Shown: positions 51,942-60,595 of the stretch, in pieces | Layout: every line of letters starts with the position of its first letter | Position numbering within the stretch: position 1 is the first letter of the stretch | From: Sinorhizobium saheli | GTDB taxonomy: Bacteria > Pseudomonadota > Alphaproteobacteria > Rhizobiales > Rhizobiaceae | Assembly (NCBI RefSeq): GCF_001651875.1 | Contig: NZ_LNQB01000101.1 | Location: forward strand, 688-64,687 | Length of the DNA: 64,000 bases | Reading direction: 5' to 3' | Notes under the pieces: generated by a model | The model's database searches: none | Told to the model about the DNA's origin: nothing | What the model saw: only the letters and a program-made list of their open reading frames with translations | Made by a program: the position numbers and the translations under genes

Positions 51942-52729
51942 CGGCCGCTGAACTCCGGTTTGCGCTTTTCCAGAAAGGCGGTCACCCCCTCGGCATAGTC
52001 GGCGCTCCTGCCGGCCTCGCGCTGCAGGTCGCGTTCGAGGTCGAGCTGTTCGTCGAAGGCGTTGGTGGCGGCCGCCTGGATCGCCCGCTTGGTCAGCCCA
52101 AGCCCCCTGGTCGGGCCGGCGGCAAGCCGTGCGGCGAGGGCGGAGGCCTCATCGATCAGCGCCGCGTCGTCGACCACGCGCCAGATCAGCCCCCAGCTTG
52201 CCGCCGTTTCCGCGTCGAGCGGCTCGGCCGTCAATGCCAGCGCCTTGGCGCGGGCTTCGCCGACGAGCCGCGGCAGGCTCCAGGTTCCGCCGGAATCGGG
52301 CACCAGCCCGATCTTCGCGAAAGCCTGGATGAAACGGGCGGAGCGGGCGGCAAGGGTGATGTCGCAGGCAAACGCAATGTTGGCGCCGGCGCCCGCCGCA
52401 ACCCCGTTGACGGCGCAGACGACGGGCTTCTCCAGGCTGCGGATCAGCCGCAGCAGCGGATTGTAGAAGGTCTCGATCGTGTGGCCGAGGTCCGGCGTGC
52501 CGCCCTTGCGGGGATCGCGGTCGCCGAGGTCCTGGCCCGCCGAGAAGCCGCGCCCGGCGCCGGTCAGCAGCACCGCGCGCACATGCTCGTCCGCATGTGC
52601 ACGCTCGAAACCGGCACGCAGTGCGAGATGCATTTCGTCGTTGAAGGCGTTGAGCTTGTCGGGGCGGTTGAGCGTCAGGCGCAGCACGCCGTCCGCAAGC
52701 GCCGACAGGACGGTGTCGGATTGGGACAT
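51938..52729 (-). CDS. paaG: PaaG, 1,2-epoxyphenylacetyl-CoA isomerase
   Basis: A 263-residue crotonase-fold enzyme. Oxyanion-hole segments are GAGRGFSAGQDLGDRD and NGVAAGAGANIAFACDITLA, with SARFIQAFAKIGLVPDSGG, TWSLPRLVGEARAKALALTA following. The Asp of LVPDSGGTW is the residue expected in PaaG-type isomerases. It turns the ring epoxide into oxepin-CoA for PaaZ. The ATG at 52729 has GGGAGGAACC upstream. It is the first gene of a paaG-paaI pair, with the palindromic operator about 50 bases upstream. Confidence 0.92.
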   Translation of the reverse strand: MSQSDTVLSALADGVLRLTLNRPDKLNAFNDEMHLALRAGFERAHADEHVRAVLLTGAGRGFSAGQDLGDRDPRKGGTPDLGHTIETFYNPLLRLIRSLEKPVVCAVNGVAAGAGANIAFACDITLAARSARFIQAFAKIGLVPDSGGTWSLPRLVGEARAKALALTAEPLDAETAASWGLIWRVVDDAALIDEASALAARLAAGPTRGLGLTKRAIQAAATNAFDEQLDLERDLQREAGRSADYAEGVTAFLEKRKPEFSGR

Positions 52730-52780
52730 GGTTCCTCCCTGCCGCCAACCCGCGGCGGCCCGTAGAAAACACTTGCATAG

Positions 52781-52794
52781 ACCGACCGGTCAGT
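52781..52794. promoter_or_regulatory. Candidate TetR (PaaR) operator between paaG and the fused dehydrogenase gene
   Basis: ACCGACCGGTCAGT matches the core ACCGATCGGTCGGT at 42971-42984 at 12 of 14 positions and is itself palindromic with one mismatch. It lies in the divergent promoter region between paaG (starts 52729) and the 52824/53018 genes, so one site could control both directions. Confidence 0.62.
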
Positions 52795-52823
52795 CAATGA
52801 TAAACCCGCCGGAAGGAGTGGAC

Positions 52824-53021
52824 ATGAAGCGAGTTTTTCGAGCGGCATCCGCGGCGCTTGCCGCGAGCTTGCAAGCGGCGCAGGATCGCCGAAGGCTGGT
52901 CTCCGCCTTTCCCGAGGCGCCGAGCCGCCCAGTATACGGCGAAAGCCGCGAAAGAGGAGGCGCCTGTCACCAGGCTCACCGCCGAGGCGTTTGCGAAGGC
53001 GACCCTGGAATCCAGCCATGA
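52824..53021 (+). CDS. Possible 65-residue leader ORF upstream of the fused hydratase/dehydrogenase
   Basis: ATG 52824 follows an excellent GGAAGGAG site (52811-52818), and the TGA at 53019-53021 overlaps the ATG of the next gene at 53018, a classic coupled arrangement. The product is basic with an Ala-rich start (MKRVFRAASAALAASLQAAQ) and then arginine-rich sequence I do not recognise. A different frame over 52930-53005 looks more protein-like (EEAPVTRLTAEAFAKATLE), so this could be a frameshifted gene remnant instead of a real leader peptide. Confidence 0.35.
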   Translation: MKRVFRAASAALAASLQAAQDRRRLVSAFPEAPSRPVYGESRERGGACHQAHRRGVCEGDPGIQP

Positions 53022-55063
53022 CCGCCAGCATCGAACACCGCGGCGAGATCGCCATCGTCACCGTCGACCACCCGCCGGTCAACGCCCTGTCGCAGGCGCT
53101 CCGCCGGCAGCTCTACGAGGCGGCCGAGCGGCTCGATGCCGATCCGTCCGTCAAGGCGGTGGTGCTCGTCTGCGCCGGCCGCACCTTCATCGCCGGCGCC
53201 GATGTCGGCGAGTTCGATAAGCCCCCTCGGCCGCCGCACCTGCCGGACCTCGTCGCGCGGATCGAACGGGCGGAGAAGCCCTGGGTCGCGGCGATCCACG
53301 GCAGCGCGCTCGGCGGCGGCTTCGAGGTGGCGCTCGGCTGCCGCTTCCGCGTCGCCGTCCCGTCCGCGAGCGTCGGCCTGCCGGAAGTGCGCCTCGGTAT
53401 CGTGCCGGGCGCCGGCGGAACGGTGCGCCTGCCGCGGCTCGCGGACGTCGAGACGGCCGTCGACATGGTCACCACCGGATCGCCGCTCAGAGCGCGCGAG
53501 GCGCAGGAGGCCGGATTGATCGACGCCGTGATCGAGGGTGACCTCGTCGCCGGCGCCGTCGATTTCGCCCGCGCGGCGCTCGGACGGCCGCTGCCGCCGG
53601 CGCTTGGCGATCGCCCCGTCGCCCCGCCGGCGGAAGGCTTCTGGGAGGCGGCGGAAAAGACCGTCGCCGCCCGCGCGAAGCGGGAGGTGGCGCCGCTGAA
53701 GGCGCTCGCCTGCATGCGCCGTGCGGCGGAGGCGGATTTCGAGACGGCGACGGCCTTCGAGCGCGAAACCTTTCTGGCGCTCCGCGGCTCGGCCCAGGCC
53801 GCGGCGCTGCGCCACGTGTTCTTCGCCGAGCGGGCGGCGACGCGGCCTCCGGAGCTTGCCGGTGTCGCGCCACGGCCGATCAAATCGGCGGCGGTGATCG
53901 GCGGCGGCACCATGGGCGCCGGCATTGCCGCCGCCCTGCGCGATGCCGGGCTGCCGCTCATCCTGGTCGAGCGCGACGATCTCTCGCTGGAGCGGGGCCT
54001 CGCCAGGTTGCGGGCGATTTTCGACGGCGCCGCGAAACGCGGCCGAATTTCAATCGATGCTGCCGTTGACCGGATGGCCGGCGTCACCGCCACCACCGAC
54101 TATGCGGCGCTCGCCGATGTCGACCTTGTCGTCGAGGCGGTTTTCGAGGATCTCGAGGTGAAGCGCGAGGTCTTCCGTCGGCTCGCCGCCGCCTGCCGTC
54201 GCGACGCGGTGCTCGCGACGAACACCTCCTATCTCGATCCGGAGCGGATCGCGGAGGGCATCGGCCACCCGGAGCGCTTCCTCGGCCTGCATTTCTTCAG
54301 CCCGGCGCATGTGATGAGGCTCATGGAAATCGTGCCGACGACGGCGACAGCGCCGGAAGTGCTGGCGACCGGCTTCGTCCTGGCGCGGATGCTGAACAAG
54401 GTTCCGGTGCGCGCCGGCATCTCGGACGGCTTCATCGGCAACCGCATCCTCAAGGTGACGCGGGCGCAAGCCGAGCGGCTTCTTCTTACCGGCGCCACCC
54501 CCGCGGCGGTCGACGCCGCCCTGCGCGGGTTCGGCCTGCCGATGGGACCGTTCGAGGTGCAGGACCTTGGCGGCCTCGATATCGCCGCCCTCCAGCGCCG
54601 GGCCGCCCGGGCGCGGGGCGAGACCGCCTTCGCGCCGATCGCCGATCGCCTCTCGGCGATCGGGCGCTTCGGCCAGAAGAGCGGCGGCGGCTGGTACGAC
54701 TACCAGCCCGGCGACCGCACGCCGCGCCCCTCGGAGACCGTCGCGGCGATCATTGCCGAGGAGGCGAAGGGATGGCCCCGCCGCGCCTGGGGCGAGGCGG
54801 CGATGGTCGACTGCATCCTCTGGCCGATGGTCAACGAGGCGGCTCGTATTGTCGCGGACGGGACGGCGCTCAGGGCCTCCGACATCGACCTCGTGAAGAT
54901 CCATGGCTACGGCTTCCCGCGCTGGCGGGGCGGGCCGATGCACTATGCCGAGGCCTATGGCCTCGACAAGGTCGCCGATCGGCTTCAGGCCTTTGCGAAC
55001 GAGGGGCTTGCCGACCCGCCTTGCGATTTCCTGCTCCGGGCTGCCGCGCGGGGCCGCTTTTAG
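53018..55063 (+). CDS. Fused enoyl-CoA hydratase / 3-hydroxyacyl-CoA dehydrogenase (PaaF-PaaH function)
   Basis: A 681-residue multifunctional enzyme. The N-terminal crotonase domain (about 1-190) has VCAGRTFIAGADVGEF and HGSALGGGFEVALGCRFRVA, then LPEVRLGIVPGAGGTVRLPR with the catalytic Glu. The dehydrogenase part has the NAD loop AVIGGGTMGAGIAAALRDAG near residue 290 and FLGLHFFSPAHVMRLMEIVP with the catalytic His. It hydrates 2,3-dehydroadipyl-CoA and oxidises the product to 3-oxoadipyl-CoA, so one protein can replace PaaF and PaaH. ATG 53018 is inside the stop of the preceding small frame. A paa role is inferred from position and the shared operator. Confidence 0.88.
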   Translation: MTASIEHRGEIAIVTVDHPPVNALSQALRRQLYEAAERLDADPSVKAVVLVCAGRTFIAGADVGEFDKPPRPPHLPDLVARIERAEKPWVAAIHGSALGGGFEVALGCRFRVAVPSASVGLPEVRLGIVPGAGGTVRLPRLADVETAVDMVTTGSPLRAREAQEAGLIDAVIEGDLVAGAVDFARAALGRPLPPALGDRPVAPPAEGFWEAAEKTVAARAKREVAPLKALACMRRAAEADFETATAFERETFLALRGSAQAAALRHVFFAERAATRPPELAGVAPRPIKSAAVIGGGTMGAGIAAALRDAGLPLILVERDDLSLERGLARLRAIFDGAAKRGRISIDAAVDRMAGVTATTDYAALADVDLVVEAVFEDLEVKREVFRRLAAACRRDAVLATNTSYLDPERIAEGIGHPERFLGLHFFSPAHVMRLMEIVPTTATAPEVLATGFVLARMLNKVPVRAGISDGFIGNRILKVTRAQAERLLLTGATPAAVDAALRGFGLPMGPFEVQDLGGLDIAALQRRAARARGETAFAPIADRLSAIGRFGQKSGGGWYDYQPGDRTPRPSETVAAIIAEEAKGWPRRAWGEAAMVDCILWPMVNEAARIVADGTALRASDIDLVKIHGYGFPRWRGGPMHYAEAYGLDKVADRLQAFANEGLADPPCDFLLRAAARGRF

Positions 55064-55476
55064 GTCAGCGCCGGTCCTGGGCTGCGCCTTGTGCCGTCGA
55101 CGCTCCACGCACCCGGCCCCGTGAAGACGAACAGCAGGAAGACGAAGCAATAGAGAATGGCGGCGTCGCCTCCGTTCAGGGCGGGATAGAAGTTCTGCGG
55201 CGCATGAACCATCCAGTAGGCAACGGCCATTTCGCCGGCCAGCAGGAAGGCGACCGGACGGGTGAAGAGCCCGATCAGGATCAGAAGCCCGCCCAGGAAT
55301 TCCATGACGGCGCCGATCCCGAAGAGGGAGAGAAGCGGCGGCATTCCCTGTTCCGGGGGCGCCGGGAAGCCGAAGAGCTTCTGCGTGCCGTGCTCCATGA
55401 AGATCAGCGCCGTGACGATGCGGAGCACGGCGAGGGCGTAAGGGCTGTAGCGGTCGAGGAATTCCAGTTGTCGCAT
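55060..55476 (-). CDS. DoxX-family membrane protein
   Basis: A 138-residue four-helix DoxX protein with the common PYALAVLRIVTALIFMEHGT, QKLFGFPAPP, MEFLGGLLILIGLFTRPVAF and AYWMVHAPQNFYPALNGGDA pattern. It belongs to a different subgroup from the DoxX of the buf operon. I start at ATG 55476 with GAGGGG upstream; an ATG at 55506 is in frame. Its stop overlaps that of the convergent dehydrogenase gene. Function unknown; DoxX proteins are linked to redox homeostasis. Confidence 0.85.
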   Translation of the reverse strand: MRQLEFLDRYSPYALAVLRIVTALIFMEHGTQKLFGFPAPPEQGMPPLLSLFGIGAVMEFLGGLLILIGLFTRPVAFLLAGEMAVAYWMVHAPQNFYPALNGGDAAILYCFVFLLFVFTGPGAWSVDGTRRSPGPALT

Positions 55477-55578
55477 GGCGATGGCCCCTCTTGATGGAGC
55501 ATTCAAGGTCGCTCCATGGAGGAGATAGGAGAGCGCCGGGTTAAAGCAACCTGCGCCACAACGAGCGAGTGTTATCGC

Positions 55579-56811
55579 TCAGCGGTGCCTGTCCGCGAGC
55601 CACGCCGCGATGCCGCGGCCGGCGGCCCGGCCGGTGGCGAAGCACGCGGTCAACAGATAGCCGCCGGTCGGCGCTTCCCAGTCGAGCATCTCGCCGGCGA
55701 CGAAGAGGCCGGGAACGGCCTTCAGCATAAAGCGTTCGTCGACATCGCTCATGTGGATGCCGCCCGCCGAGGAGATCGCTTCGGCGATCGGCCGGGGCCT
55801 CAGCACCGGGAGGGCCACGGCCTTGATCCGGGCCGCGAGCCGGTCCGGATCGGCGCGGGCCGCCTCCGGCGAGAGCTCCTTCAGGAGCGCCGCCTTGACT
55901 TGATCGAGCCCCGCGCCCTTGCGCAGGCAGTTGGAGAAGCTCGTCTTGCGGTCCTGGCGCGCCAGATCGCGGGCGAGCCGCCCGGCCGTCCGGCCGGGCG
56001 CGAGATCGAGGATCAGCGCTGCACGACCGTCCCGCTCCAGTTCGTCGCGCAGGCACGCCGCATGGGCATAGACGAGGCTGCCCTCGATGCCGTGGCGGCT
56101 GACGACGAATTCGCCCGGAAAGGTGCCCGCGCCCGACGACGCGGTGACGGCCTTCAGCGGCCGGCCGGCGAAGCGCTCGCGGAATGCCTCGCTCCAGTCG
56201 ACGTCGAAGCCGCAATTGGCGGGGCGGAAATTATGGACCATGACGTCTTTTTCCCCGAGCCAGGGAACCCAGGCGGCATCGGACCCGAGCCGTGGCCAGC
56301 TCGCGCCGCCGAGCGCCAGGAGCGCCGCGTCGGGCCGTACGATCTTCCGACCCTCCGGCGTCTCGAAGAGATAGCCGCCTTCGGCAAAGCCCGACCAGCG
56401 ATGGCGGGTATTGATCCGCACGCCTTCGGCCTCCAGCCGGCGGAGCCAGACGCGCAGGAGCGGCGAGGCCTTCATTGCCTTCGGAAAGACGCGGTTCGAT
56501 GAGCCGACGAAGGTTTCGGTCCCGAGTTCCATCGCCCAGGTGCGGACGTCGTCCGGTCTGAAAGCGTCGAGCGCGGGGGCCAGCCGACGGGAAGCCGCGC
56601 CGAAGCGGGTCCTGAAAGCGGCGTAGTCCTCGGCATGGGTGATGTTGAGCCCGGATTTGCCCGCGAGCAGGAACTTGCGAGCGGGCGTCGGCATCGCTTC
56701 GTAGATCGTTACCGCATGGCCGGCGCGCGCCAGCACCTCCGCCGCCATGAGACCGGCCGGCCCGCCGCCGATGACCGCGACGCTCTTTCGCGCGACTGCC
56801 GGCGTCGTCAA
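55579..56811 (-). CDS. HI0933/BaiN-type FAD-dependent oxidoreductase
   Basis: A 410-residue flavoprotein. The N-terminal FAD-binding Rossmann motif is VAVIGGGPAGLMAAEVLARA at residues 11-30. The family's GKSGLNITHAEDYAAFRTRF, SNRVFPKAMKASPLLRVWL and the closing VPGLFVAGEMLDWEAPTGGY follow. It belongs to the uncharacterised HI0933-like oxidoreductases, so the substrate is unknown. Its start ATG overlaps the stop of the LacI gene upstream by four bases, so both are on one transcript although their functions are not obviously related. Confidence 0.88.
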   Translation of the reverse strand: MTTPAVARKSVAVIGGGPAGLMAAEVLARAGHAVTIYEAMPTPARKFLLAGKSGLNITHAEDYAAFRTRFGAASRRLAPALDAFRPDDVRTWAMELGTETFVGSSNRVFPKAMKASPLLRVWLRRLEAEGVRINTRHRWSGFAEGGYLFETPEGRKIVRPDAALLALGGASWPRLGSDAAWVPWLGEKDVMVHNFRPANCGFDVDWSEAFRERFAGRPLKAVTASSGAGTFPGEFVVSRHGIEGSLVYAHAACLRDELERDGRAALILDLAPGRTAGRLARDLARQDRKTSFSNCLRKGAGLDQVKAALLKELSPEAARADPDRLAARIKAVALPVLRPRPIAEAISSAGGIHMSDVDERFMLKAVPGLFVAGEMLDWEAPTGGYLLTACFATGRAAGRGIAAWLADRHR

Positions 56812-57836
56812 GACTGGGCTTCCCGTGGCGCCGGCCCCGTCGACTCGCGCAGGATGAGTTCCACCGGCCAGAGCTCGTGGATCTCGGTCGCCGGCCGCCC
56901 GGCGAGCAATTGCAGCACGAGGTCTGCCGCTCGTGCCCCGGCCGCCCGCATGGAGGAGCGTGTTGCCGAAAGCGACGGGACCATGTTGTCGGCGGTCAGA
57001 TAGGGAAAGACATCGTCATGGGCGATCACCGAGATGTCGCGCCCGACCACGAGCCCGCGGGAGCGCACCGCCCGATAGACGCCGAGCGCCGTCATCATCG
57101 ATCCGGCGACGAAGGCCGTCGGGCGCGGCGTTTGCTCGAGGAAGGAGCGGGCAAAGCGGAAGCCGAGCTCGTCGGTGAAATGGCCGTGGGTGACGAGGCG
57201 CGGGTCGAAGGGAATGCCGCGATCCTCAAGCGCGTCGCGGTAGCCCTTGTCGCGGTGAAGCGAAAACGTCCTGCCCTCCGGGCCGTTGATCATGGCGATG
57301 CGCCTGTGGCCGAGATCGAGCAGGTGCGAGGTCGCCCGGCGGACGGCGCTCTCATTGTCGATGTCGAGCCAGGCATGCGGCACGTCGGTCTCGGAGCGGC
57401 CGTGAAGCAGGAAGGGAAAGCCGAGCTCGTGCAGGAGTGCGATGCGCTCGTCGTTGGGCTTCGGCGAGTGAACGATCACGGCGTCGACCCGGCCGCTGGT
57501 CGCAAGCCGGCCATAGAGCGGAACCTGGTCGGTCAAATCGCGATCCGTCGTCGGGCTGACGAGAATGTCGATGTCTTCCCCGTCCAGCCGTTCTGCCATG
57601 CCGCTCATGAATTCGGCGAAGTGGAATTCGCCGGTCCGGCCCATGACCACGCCGATCGCGCCGGCGCGGCCGGTGACGAGGCGCACCGCATTGATATTGG
57701 GGCGATAGCCGAGCCGGACGGCCTCCTCCGCCACGCGCTTGCGGGTCTTTTCGCTGACCTCGGGATAGCCGCTCAGCGCGCGGCTGACCGTCGTCGGCGA
57801 AAGGCCCAATTGACGAGCGAACTCCTTAAGTTTCAT
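56808..57836 (-). CDS. thuR: LacI-family regulator ThuR
   Basis: A 342-residue LacI protein. The helix-turn-helix at residues 1-22 is KLKEFARQLGLSPTTVSRAL; the effector core has PTAFVAGSMMTALGVYRAVR and ISVIAHDDVFPYLTADNMVP. It is divergent from thuEFGKAB with 373 bases between the starts, the position of thuR in S. meliloti. There ThuR represses trehalose/maltitol/sucrose uptake genes. Two LacI-type operator candidates lie in the intergenic region. Confidence 0.88.
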   Translation of the reverse strand: MKLKEFARQLGLSPTTVSRALSGYPEVSEKTRKRVAEEAVRLGYRPNINAVRLVTGRAGAIGVVMGRTGEFHFAEFMSGMAERLDGEDIDILVSPTTDRDLTDQVPLYGRLATSGRVDAVIVHSPKPNDERIALLHELGFPFLLHGRSETDVPHAWLDIDNESAVRRATSHLLDLGHRRIAMINGPEGRTFSLHRDKGYRDALEDRGIPFDPRLVTHGHFTDELGFRFARSFLEQTPRPTAFVAGSMMTALGVYRAVRSRGLVVGRDISVIAHDDVFPYLTADNMVPSLSATRSSMRAAGARAADLVLQLLAGRPATEIHELWPVELILRESTGPAPREAQS

Positions 57837-58209
57837 GCGGCCTGTCTATTCCTCAGCTCGGTTGCCCGATGACGAATATACGCCTTTGTCGCGCGGAACA
57901 ACCGATCGTGGCGGCGGGATCCGGTGCGAAGCGATGCCGACTCGCTGCCGCGCTTCGAGCCAAATCGTTTTAAATTTTTGTCGAAATGCACGCGTCGCAG
58001 CTTTCCCCTAGCGGGAGCTCAAAGGATAGTTGTGAACAGGATAAGCTGATGAAATTGCGCTATTATTTTGATATCTTCACTAGCGTTGATCGCGATTGCT
58101 TGCCCGTATTGACATGACCGAGACCTTCTGACAGTTTTTCGCAAGCCAAACCGTTTTCGAATTGCTGAGGAGCTTTCGAGCGGTGGGGGATTTGGAGGAG
58201 CCATCGATC
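57837..58209. promoter_or_regulatory. thuR-thuE divergent regulatory region with two LacI-type operator candidates
   Basis: This 373-base region holds no gene. CAAATCGTTTTAAATTTTTG (57961-57980) and CAAACCGTTTTCGAATTG (58147-58164) share CAAAYCGTTTT, an AAA-CG-TTT core typical of LacI-family operators. The first lies about 120 bases upstream of thuR, the second about 46 bases before the thuE ATG. They are the best candidates for ThuR binding. The operator assignment is inference. Confidence 0.45.
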
Positions 58210-59472
58210 ATGACATTGCTTCTGAAGACCTTGACCATTTGCGCCGTACTCGGCGCCGCCGATCTTGCCGCCGCGGCGGAGCTTTCGCTTGCGGCCAACA
58301 CCACCGGCAAGAACGTGAATTTCATGCGTGAGCAACTCGACAAGTTCGAGAAGCAGACCGGCCACAAGGTCAATCTGGTCACCATGCCGCCCTCGTCGAG
58401 CGAGCAGTTCAGCCAGTATCGTCTGTGGCTTGCGGCCGGTAACAAGGACGTCGATGTCTACCAGACCGACGTCATCTGGGCGCCGCAGCTTGCGGATCAA
58501 TTCATCGATCTGACGGAAGCGGCCAAGGACGTGGTTGGCGACCATTTCCCCTCGATCATCCAGTCGCAGACCGTGAACGGCAAGCTCGTCGCGCTGCCGA
58601 TCTTTACCGACGCGCCGGCGCTTTACTACCGCAAGGACCTGCTGGAGAAATACGGCAAGACGCCGCCCAAGACCTGGGACGAGCTGGCGGCGACCGCCAA
58701 GGAGATCCAGGACAAGGAGCGTGAGGCCGGCCACGCCGACATCTGGGGCTACGTCTTCCAGGCGAATGCCTATGAGGGGCTGACCTGCAACGCGCTGGAA
58801 TGGATCAAGTCTTCCGGCGGCGGGCAGATCGTCGAGACGGACGGGTCGATCTCCGTCAACAACGAAAAGGCCGCCGCGGCGATCGAGCGGGCCAAGGGAT
58901 GGATCGGAACGATCGCGCCCGAGGGCGTGCTTGCCTACCAGGAAGAGGAATCGCGCGGCGTCTGGCAGACCGGCAAGGCCGTCTTCATGCGCAACTGGCC
59001 CTATGCCTATGCGCTCGGAAACGGCGGTGACAGCGCCGTCAAGGGCAAGTTCGAGGTGATGCCGCTTCCGACCGCAAGCGCCGGCGAACAGCCGTCCTCG
59101 ACGCTCGGGGGCTGGAACCTCGCCGTGTCGAAATATTCCGAAGATCAGCAGGCGGCGATCGAGCTGGTGAAGTTTCTCTCCTCCAAGGAGGTGCAGAAGC
59201 AGCGCGCGCTGCAGCTTTCGCAGTTGCCGACGATCGCTTCGCTCTACGACGATCCGGAGGTCGCGGCCGCGCAGCCGTTCATGCCGAACTGGAAGCCGAT
59301 CTTCCAGAGCGCGGTTCCGCGGCCTTCGGCAGTGGCCAAGGTCAAGTACAACGAGGTCTCCTCCAAGTTCTGGAGCGCCGTGCACAACACGCTCTCCGGC
59401 GACGGGACCGCTGCCGAAAACCTCGAACTGCTCGAGGTCGATCTGACCGAGCTCAAGGGCGATAGCTGGTAA
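58210..59472 (+). CDS. thuE: Trehalose/disaccharide-binding protein ThuE
   Basis: A 420-residue periplasmic receptor of the MalE-like group. It has a hydrophobic signal peptide (residues 4-20, Ala-rich cleavage near 22), then ELSLAANTTGKNVNFMREQL. Family stretches are DVYQTDVIWAPQLADQFIDL, FTDAPALYYRKDLLEKYGKT and GVLAYQEEESRGVWQTGKAV. ATG 58210 follows GGAGGAG; the earlier frame start 58162 is less likely. It is the first gene of thuEFGKAB, and specificity is inferred from the linked thuA and thuB. Confidence 0.9.
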   Translation: MTLLLKTLTICAVLGAADLAAAAELSLAANTTGKNVNFMREQLDKFEKQTGHKVNLVTMPPSSSEQFSQYRLWLAAGNKDVDVYQTDVIWAPQLADQFIDLTEAAKDVVGDHFPSIIQSQTVNGKLVALPIFTDAPALYYRKDLLEKYGKTPPKTWDELAATAKEIQDKEREAGHADIWGYVFQANAYEGLTCNALEWIKSSGGGQIVETDGSISVNNEKAAAAIERAKGWIGTIAPEGVLAYQEEESRGVWQTGKAVFMRNWPYAYALGNGGDSAVKGKFEVMPLPTASAGEQPSSTLGGWNLAVSKYSEDQQAAIELVKFLSSKEVQKQRALQLSQLPTIASLYDDPEVAAAQPFMPNWKPIFQSAVPRPSAVAKVKYNEVSSKFWSAVHNTLSGDGTAAENLELLEVDLTELKGDSW

Positions 59473-59532
59473 ACCTCCCCGGGCGGGAAACGCCGAAGCA
59501 AAGCATCTCTTTCCCGTCTTGCAGCGTCGCCG

Positions 59533-59562
59533 GGGGATGGCGGCAAGCATGCCGCCATCCCC
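59533..59562 (+). promoter_or_regulatory. Intercistronic hairpin between thuE and thuF
   Basis: GGGGATGGCGGCA (59533-59545) pairs perfectly with TGCCGCCATCCCC (59550-59562) around a four-base loop, with no T run after it. It probably protects the thuE message so that binding protein exceeds permease. Confidence 0.7.
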
Positions 59563-59611
59563 TCCCGGACCTTTGCGGCGAAAGCCGAACGGCAATGGAT
59601 GAGCCAACGTC

Positions 59612-60595
59612 ATGACAGATCTTACCGTCGCGGATCCGCCTGCCGCGCTTCAGCGCCGCAGCCACGTCAATTCGGACCTGCAGGCGCAGCGCGTCCGCTC
59701 CGCCTGGGTTTTCCTGGCGCCGACGCTGCTCGTGCTGGCGCTCGTCGCCGGCTGGCCGCTGGTCCGGACCATCTATTTCAGCTTCACTAACGCCTCGCTG
59801 ACCAATCTTTCCGGTGCCGAATTCATCGGCTTCGACAATTACCTTTCCTGGATCACGCTGAAGAGCGGCCGCACGATCTTCCGGGGGCTGCTTGCCGACG
59901 CCGCCTGGTGGAACGCCGTCTGGAACACGCTGAAGTTCACGATCGTCTCCGTCAGCATCGAGACCGTGCTCGGGCTCGTCGTCGCGCTGGTGCTGAACGT
60001 GCAGTTTCCGGGCCGCGGCTTCGTCCGCGCAGCGATCCTCGTCCCCTGGGCAATCCCGACGATCGTTTCCGCCAAGATGTGGGCCTGGATGCTCAATGAC
60101 CAGTTCGGCATCCTCAACGACATCCTGCTCGGCCTCGGCCTGATCAGCCAGAAGGTCGCCTGGACCGCCAATCCCGATACGGCGATGATCGCCGTGCTCA
60201 TCGTCGACGTGTGGAAGACGACGCCGTTCATGGCGCTCCTGATCCTCGCCGGCCTGCAGATGGTGCCGGGGGACATCTACGAGGCGGCGAAGATCGACGG
60301 CGTCCACCCGGTCCGCGTGTTCTGGCGGGTGACCCTGCCGCTGATCCGCCCGGCACTTATGGTGGCGGTCATCTTCCGCATGCTCGATGCGTTGCGCATC
60401 TTCGACCTGATCTACGTGCTGACGCCCAACAATGCGCAGACGAAGACGATGTCGGTGCTGGCGCGCGAGAACCTTTTCGATTTCGACAAATTCGCCTACG
60501 GGGCCGCCGCCTCGACCATGCTGTTTCTGATCATCGCCGCGATCACCGTTCTCTACATGTGGTTCGGCCGGGTCAATGTCGGAGGGGAGCGCTGA
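59612..60595 (+). CDS. thuF: Sugar ABC permease ThuF (MalF type)
   Basis: A 327-residue permease with six membrane helices, starting after a 25-residue hydrophilic leader with WVFLAPTLLVLALVAGWPLV. The EAA loop is IYEAAKIDGVHPVRVFWRVT near residues 227-246. ATG 59612 is 139 bases after thuE. Its stop overlaps the thuG ATG by one base. It works with ThuG and ThuK. Confidence 0.92.
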   Translation: MTDLTVADPPAALQRRSHVNSDLQAQRVRSAWVFLAPTLLVLALVAGWPLVRTIYFSFTNASLTNLSGAEFIGFDNYLSWITLKSGRTIFRGLLADAAWWNAVWNTLKFTIVSVSIETVLGLVVALVLNVQFPGRGFVRAAILVPWAIPTIVSAKMWAWMLNDQFGILNDILLGLGLISQKVAWTANPDTAMIAVLIVDVWKTTPFMALLILAGLQMVPGDIYEAAKIDGVHPVRVFWRVTLPLIRPALMVAVIFRMLDALRIFDLIYVLTPNNAQTKTMSVLARENLFDFDKFAYGAAASTMLFLIIAAITVLYMWFGRVNVGGER

